Source of the DNA: Streptacidiphilus jiangxiensis
GTDB lineage: Bacteria > Actinomycetota > Actinomycetes > Streptomycetales > Streptomycetaceae
NCBI RefSeq assembly: GCF_900109465.1
Contig: NZ_FOAZ01000025.1
Location: 1 to 64,000 of the forward strand
Direction: 5' to 3'
Length of the DNA stretch: 64,000 nucleotides
Numbering within the stretch: the stretch's first letter is position 1; every line of letters starts with the position of its first letter. Shown piece after piece: positions 61,499 through 64,000 of the stretch. A program made the position numbers and the translations under genes. The notes below the pieces were generated by a model, which saw nothing but the letters and a program-made list of their open reading frames with translations, had not been told where the DNA came from and searched no databases.

Positions 61499-63532
61499 CT
61501 ATCGGGGATCCAGGCGCACCACGCGTACTCCGCCCGCCGGGACGCCGAGGCGTCCGGCCACCCGCTCGTCGGTCAGCAGCTCGGTGCCGGGTCGGGGGAC
61601 CGGCACCTTGGCGTCGACGGCGTTGTGGTTCACGGCGAACAGGTACGCGGCTTCGGGGCCCTCCCGCAGCACCACCTCGACGTCGCGCGGGAGTTCCGCG
61701 CGGTCGGGCAGGCGGGCGTCGGCGCAGGCCAGGGCGAGGACCTGGCCGAGCTGTGCGGGGGAGAGGCGGGTGGAGAGGTACCAGGCGGCGCCCGCGCCGC
61801 GCAGGTTCCGGGTGACGGCGGGGCCGCCCGCGGCCGGGCCGTCGGCGTAGTGCCAGACCGTCTCCGCGCCCTGCGCGACGACGGCCTCGGCCCACACCTC
61901 GCCGGTCAGCCGTGCGCCGCCGGTCCGTCCGGCGTCGCCACCGAGAGCGACCGTCTCGCCGGCGCGCAGCGGCAGGAACTCCTCGACGGTCAGGCCCAGC
62001 ACGTCCCGCAGCACGCCCGGGTGCGGGCCCGGGTGCACGGTGTCGTGCTCGTCGACGATGCCTGAGAAGTAGGACACGACGAGCGTGCCGCCGTTCTCCA
62101 CGTATCGGGTCAGGTTCGCGCCGGTGGCTGTGGTGGCCAGGTAGAGCGCGGGGACGACGACCAGTGGGTAGGCGGAGAGGTCGGCCTCGGGGTGGGCGAA
62201 GTCGACCGTCAGGTGCCGGTCGTACAGGGCCTCGTAGAAGGCGTCGGCGCGCTCGTCCGCACGGTGGTCGACGCTCGGGCGCCACTCCAGCGACTGCGCC
62301 CACCACGAGTGCCAGTCCCACAGCACCGCCACGTCGGCGACGGTCCGGCTGCCGGCGACCTCGCCGAGGCGGGTCAGGTCCGCGCCGAGCTGCTTGACCT
62401 CGCGCCACATCCGGCTGTCCGTGCCGGCGTGGGGCAGCATCGAGGAGTGGAACTTCTCCGCGCCGAAGCGGGAGGCCCGCCACTGGAAGAACATCGCGCC
62501 GTCGGAGCCGCGGGCGACGTGGGCCAGGCTGTTGCGACCCAGCTCGCCGGGGCGCTTGGCGATGTTCCGCGGCTGCCAGTTGACCGCTCCGGTGGAGTGC
62601 TCCAGCAGCAGCCACGGTGCGCCGCCCGCGACGGAGCGGGTGAGGTCCGCGGCCATGGCCAGGTTGACGTGGGTGCGTTCGGCCTCGCTGACCAGGTAGT
62701 GGTCGTTGGTCACCAGGTCGACCTCGTCGCCCCACCGCCAGTAGTCGACGCTGCTGCACTGGCTGAGCGCCGTCATGAAGTTGGTGGTGACGGGCGTGCC
62801 GGGGGAGAGCCGGTGCAGGATGTCGCGCTCGGCGGTGAAGTTGGCGAGCATCGCGTCGGAGGAGAACCGGGCGAAGTCCAGCTGCTGGCCCGGGTTCCCG
62901 GCGGTGGGGGTGCGCAGCGGCGCGCCGACCTGGGTCCACTCGGTGTAGCGCTGGCCCCAGAAGGTGGTGCCCCAGGCCTCGTTCAGCCGCGCGAGGCCGT
63001 CCAGGCCCTCGCCGTGGCGGGCGCGCAGCCAGCGGCGGAAGTCGGCGGCGGAGGTGTCGCAGTAGCAGGCGGAGACGGGCGCGCCGTACTCGTTGTGGAC
63101 GTGCCACATGGCCAGCGCCGGGTGGTTCGCGTAGCGCTCGGCCAGGGCGGTGGTGATGCCGGTGACCGCGGCGCGGTAGGCGGGGGAGCTGTGGCAGATC
63201 GCGGCCCGGCCACCGAAGGCGAGACGCTGCCCGTCCTTGGTGACCGGCAGCGCCTCGGGATGACGCTGGTAGAACCAGGCCGGCGGGACGACGGTCGGGG
63301 TGCCGAGATCGGCGGCGATGCCGTTCGCGTGCAGCAGGTCCAGCAGGCGGTCCAGCCAGCCGAAGTCGTGGACGCCCGGTTCGGGCTCCAGCAGCGCCCA
63401 GGAGAAGATCCCGACGCTGACCATGGTGACGCCCGCCTCGCGCATGAGGGCCATGTCCTCGGCCCAGACGTGCTCGGGCCACTGCTCGGGGTTGTAGTCA
63501 CCGCCGAACGCGAGGCGGGGGGTGGACGGCAT
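61499..63532 (-). CDS. Beta-galactosidase (GH42)
   Basis: 677 aa from the ATG at 63532 (AGGAG seven nucleotides upstream). GH42 TIM barrel: FGGDYNPEQWPEHVWAEDM at the start, the acid/base Glu in MWHVHNEYGAPVSACYCD (near residue 145, with zinc-type cysteines) and the nucleophile Glu in WLLLEHSTGAVNWQPRN (near 306). A trimerisation-like Rossmann domain (about 395-600) follows. There is no signal peptide, so it acts inside, cleaving imported galactooligosaccharides. It lies 89 bp before the GH53 gene on the same strand. Confidence 0.94.
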   Translation of the reverse strand: MPSTPRLAFGGDYNPEQWPEHVWAEDMALMREAGVTMVSVGIFSWALLEPEPGVHDFGWLDRLLDLLHANGIAADLGTPTVVPPAWFYQRHPEALPVTKDGQRLAFGGRAAICHSSPAYRAAVTGITTALAERYANHPALAMWHVHNEYGAPVSACYCDTSAADFRRWLRARHGEGLDGLARLNEAWGTTFWGQRYTEWTQVGAPLRTPTAGNPGQQLDFARFSSDAMLANFTAERDILHRLSPGTPVTTNFMTALSQCSSVDYWRWGDEVDLVTNDHYLVSEAERTHVNLAMAADLTRSVAGGAPWLLLEHSTGAVNWQPRNIAKRPGELGRNSLAHVARGSDGAMFFQWRASRFGAEKFHSSMLPHAGTDSRMWREVKQLGADLTRLGEVAGSRTVADVAVLWDWHSWWAQSLEWRPSVDHRADERADAFYEALYDRHLTVDFAHPEADLSAYPLVVVPALYLATTATGANLTRYVENGGTLVVSYFSGIVDEHDTVHPGPHPGVLRDVLGLTVEEFLPLRAGETVALGGDAGRTGGARLTGEVWAEAVVAQGAETVWHYADGPAAGGPAVTRNLRGAGAAWYLSTRLSPAQLGQVLALACADARLPDRAELPRDVEVVLREGPEAAYLFAVNHNAVDAKVPVPRPGTELLTDERVAGRLGVPAGGVRVVRLDPR

Positions 63533-63554
63533 GGGCGTCTCCTGCGTTGCGCTT

Positions 63555-63570
63555 CTGTGAACGTGCACAC
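63555..63570 (-). promoter_or_regulatory. LacI-type operator upstream of the GH42 gene
   Basis: CTGTGAACGTGCACAC shares its first half (CTGTGAACGT) with the palindrome at 63731-63746. It sits 23 bp before the GH42 start, where a bound repressor would block transcription or initiation. Confidence 0.6.
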
Positions 63571-63703
63571 CGTAATGGACAACAGCCTTGTTCTGGCAAG
63601 TGGGTAGTTGTTGGATTCTGAGTGACTCGATGCCCTATTTGACCTGGTATTTCACGGGTTTTCTGGCTGTGGGACTCCATAGATAACCGCTCGGCAACAA
63701 GTC

Positions 63704-63746
63704 TTGACAGATGTCACGGCGGTTTCCGTACTGTGAACGTTCACAG
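63704..63746 (+). promoter_or_regulatory. Promoter and palindromic operator of the sugar-transport gene
   Basis: TTGACA (63704-63709) fits a -35 element, with CGTACT/TACTGT near 63727-63734 as the -10. A perfect 16-bp palindrome, CTGTGAACGTTCACAG (63731-63746), covers the -10 to start region. This is the usual place and form of a LacI-family operator. The matching site before the GH42 gene makes a shared galactan regulator likely; its gene is not in the window. Confidence 0.7.
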
Positions 63747-63787
63747 CGCCAGTGCTGCTCATCCGCTGCTCATCCGTGGGAGGAACC

Positions 63788-64000
63788 ATGCTGTCCGCCG
63801 CCCCCAGAGGCCTCCGCCTCGCCCTCGGCCTCACCTCGGCGGCCGTCGCCGCCACCCTCGTCGCCGGCTGCAGCAGCAGCGGAACCACGAGCGCGGCGCC
63901 CGCCGCGTCGGGACCGGTCCACCTGACCTACTGGGCCTGGGCCCCCGGGCTGGACCAGGTCGCCGCGATCTGGAACAAGTCCCACCCGACCATCCAGGTC
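63788..64000 (+). CDS. Sugar ABC transporter substrate-binding lipoprotein (5' part)
   Basis: ATG at 63788 with GGGAGGAACC upstream; 71 codons are visible before the right edge. A lipoprotein signal ends LVAGC with the lipidated Cys near residue 27, then a Ser/Thr/Ala linker. The mature start (GPVHLTYWAWAPGLDQVAAIWNKSHPTIQV) is typical of family 1 sugar-binding proteins. Divergent from GH42/GH53, so galactooligosaccharides are the likely ligand. Confidence 0.85.
   Translation, partial: MLSAAPRGLRLALGLTSAAVAATLVAGCSSSGTTSAAPAASGPVHLTYWAWAPGLDQVAAIWNKSHPTIQV

Overview
The window is high-GC DNA from a streptomycete-type actinobacterium (Streptomyces, Kitasatospora or Streptacidiphilus). The grounds are strong third-position GC, frequent GTG starts, four-gene conservons, an HU protein with a lysine-rich tail, an F420 gene, and a housekeeping gene order that, from memory, matches the leuB-to-mutM segment of Streptomyces chromosomes. 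I see no insertion sequence, prophage, CRISPR array or replication origin.

Left part (1-16042), accessory and cell-surface genes. It opens with a secreted NlpC/P60-like protein carrying 49-residue FG-GAP repeats (cut by the window edge), then a secreted sensor-like protein. Next come two very small proteins, one exported, divergent from a TrmB/LuxR regulator that is followed by a 53-residue peptide. Positions 4508-16042 hold a cell-surface glycan locus: GtrA flippase-like protein, polyprenyl-phosphate sugar synthase, two YfhO-type membrane glycosyltransferases, and two Tat-exported PIG-L deacetylases with beta-propeller-like tails. This looks like a CsbB-GtcA-YfhO type system joined to extracellular deacetylases.

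Middle (16127-39173), branched-chain amino acids and regulation. leuB, ilvE and cimA are followed by two tandem conservons (cvnA-B-C-D twice, minus strand) whose CvnB proteins differ at only 3 of 140 residues. cimA has a leader that reads as a classical attenuator: a short ORF with tandem rare ATT Ile codons, a 7-bp antiterminator and a strong terminator. Then come overlapping micro-ORFs, an FAH-family enzyme, a HAD hydrolase, tRNA-Gln, tRNA-Glu, an M48-type protease and a second tRNA-Gln. The IclR regulator ndgR, with a palindromic operator in its promoter spacer, is divergent from leuCD; hupS follows.

Right core (39396-57612), housekeeping: cofC with a C-terminal OB/cold-shock-like extension, plsC-like, gpsA, ddl, a DUF3515 lipoprotein, an Lrp ligand-binding protein, thiL, pfkA, thiD, rpmB, a DAK2/FakA-like protein, recG, rsmD, coaD, a DivIVA-like coiled-coil protein, DUF177, rpmF, rnc and mutM. 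Four copies of a roughly 100-bp palindromic intergenic element lie between these genes.

Right end (57667-64000), accessory: a translationally coupled WXG100-like three-gene operon, then a galactan-utilisation locus (secreted GH53 galactanase and GH42 beta-galactosidase, divergent from a sugar-binding lipoprotein cut by the right edge) with paired LacI-type operators.
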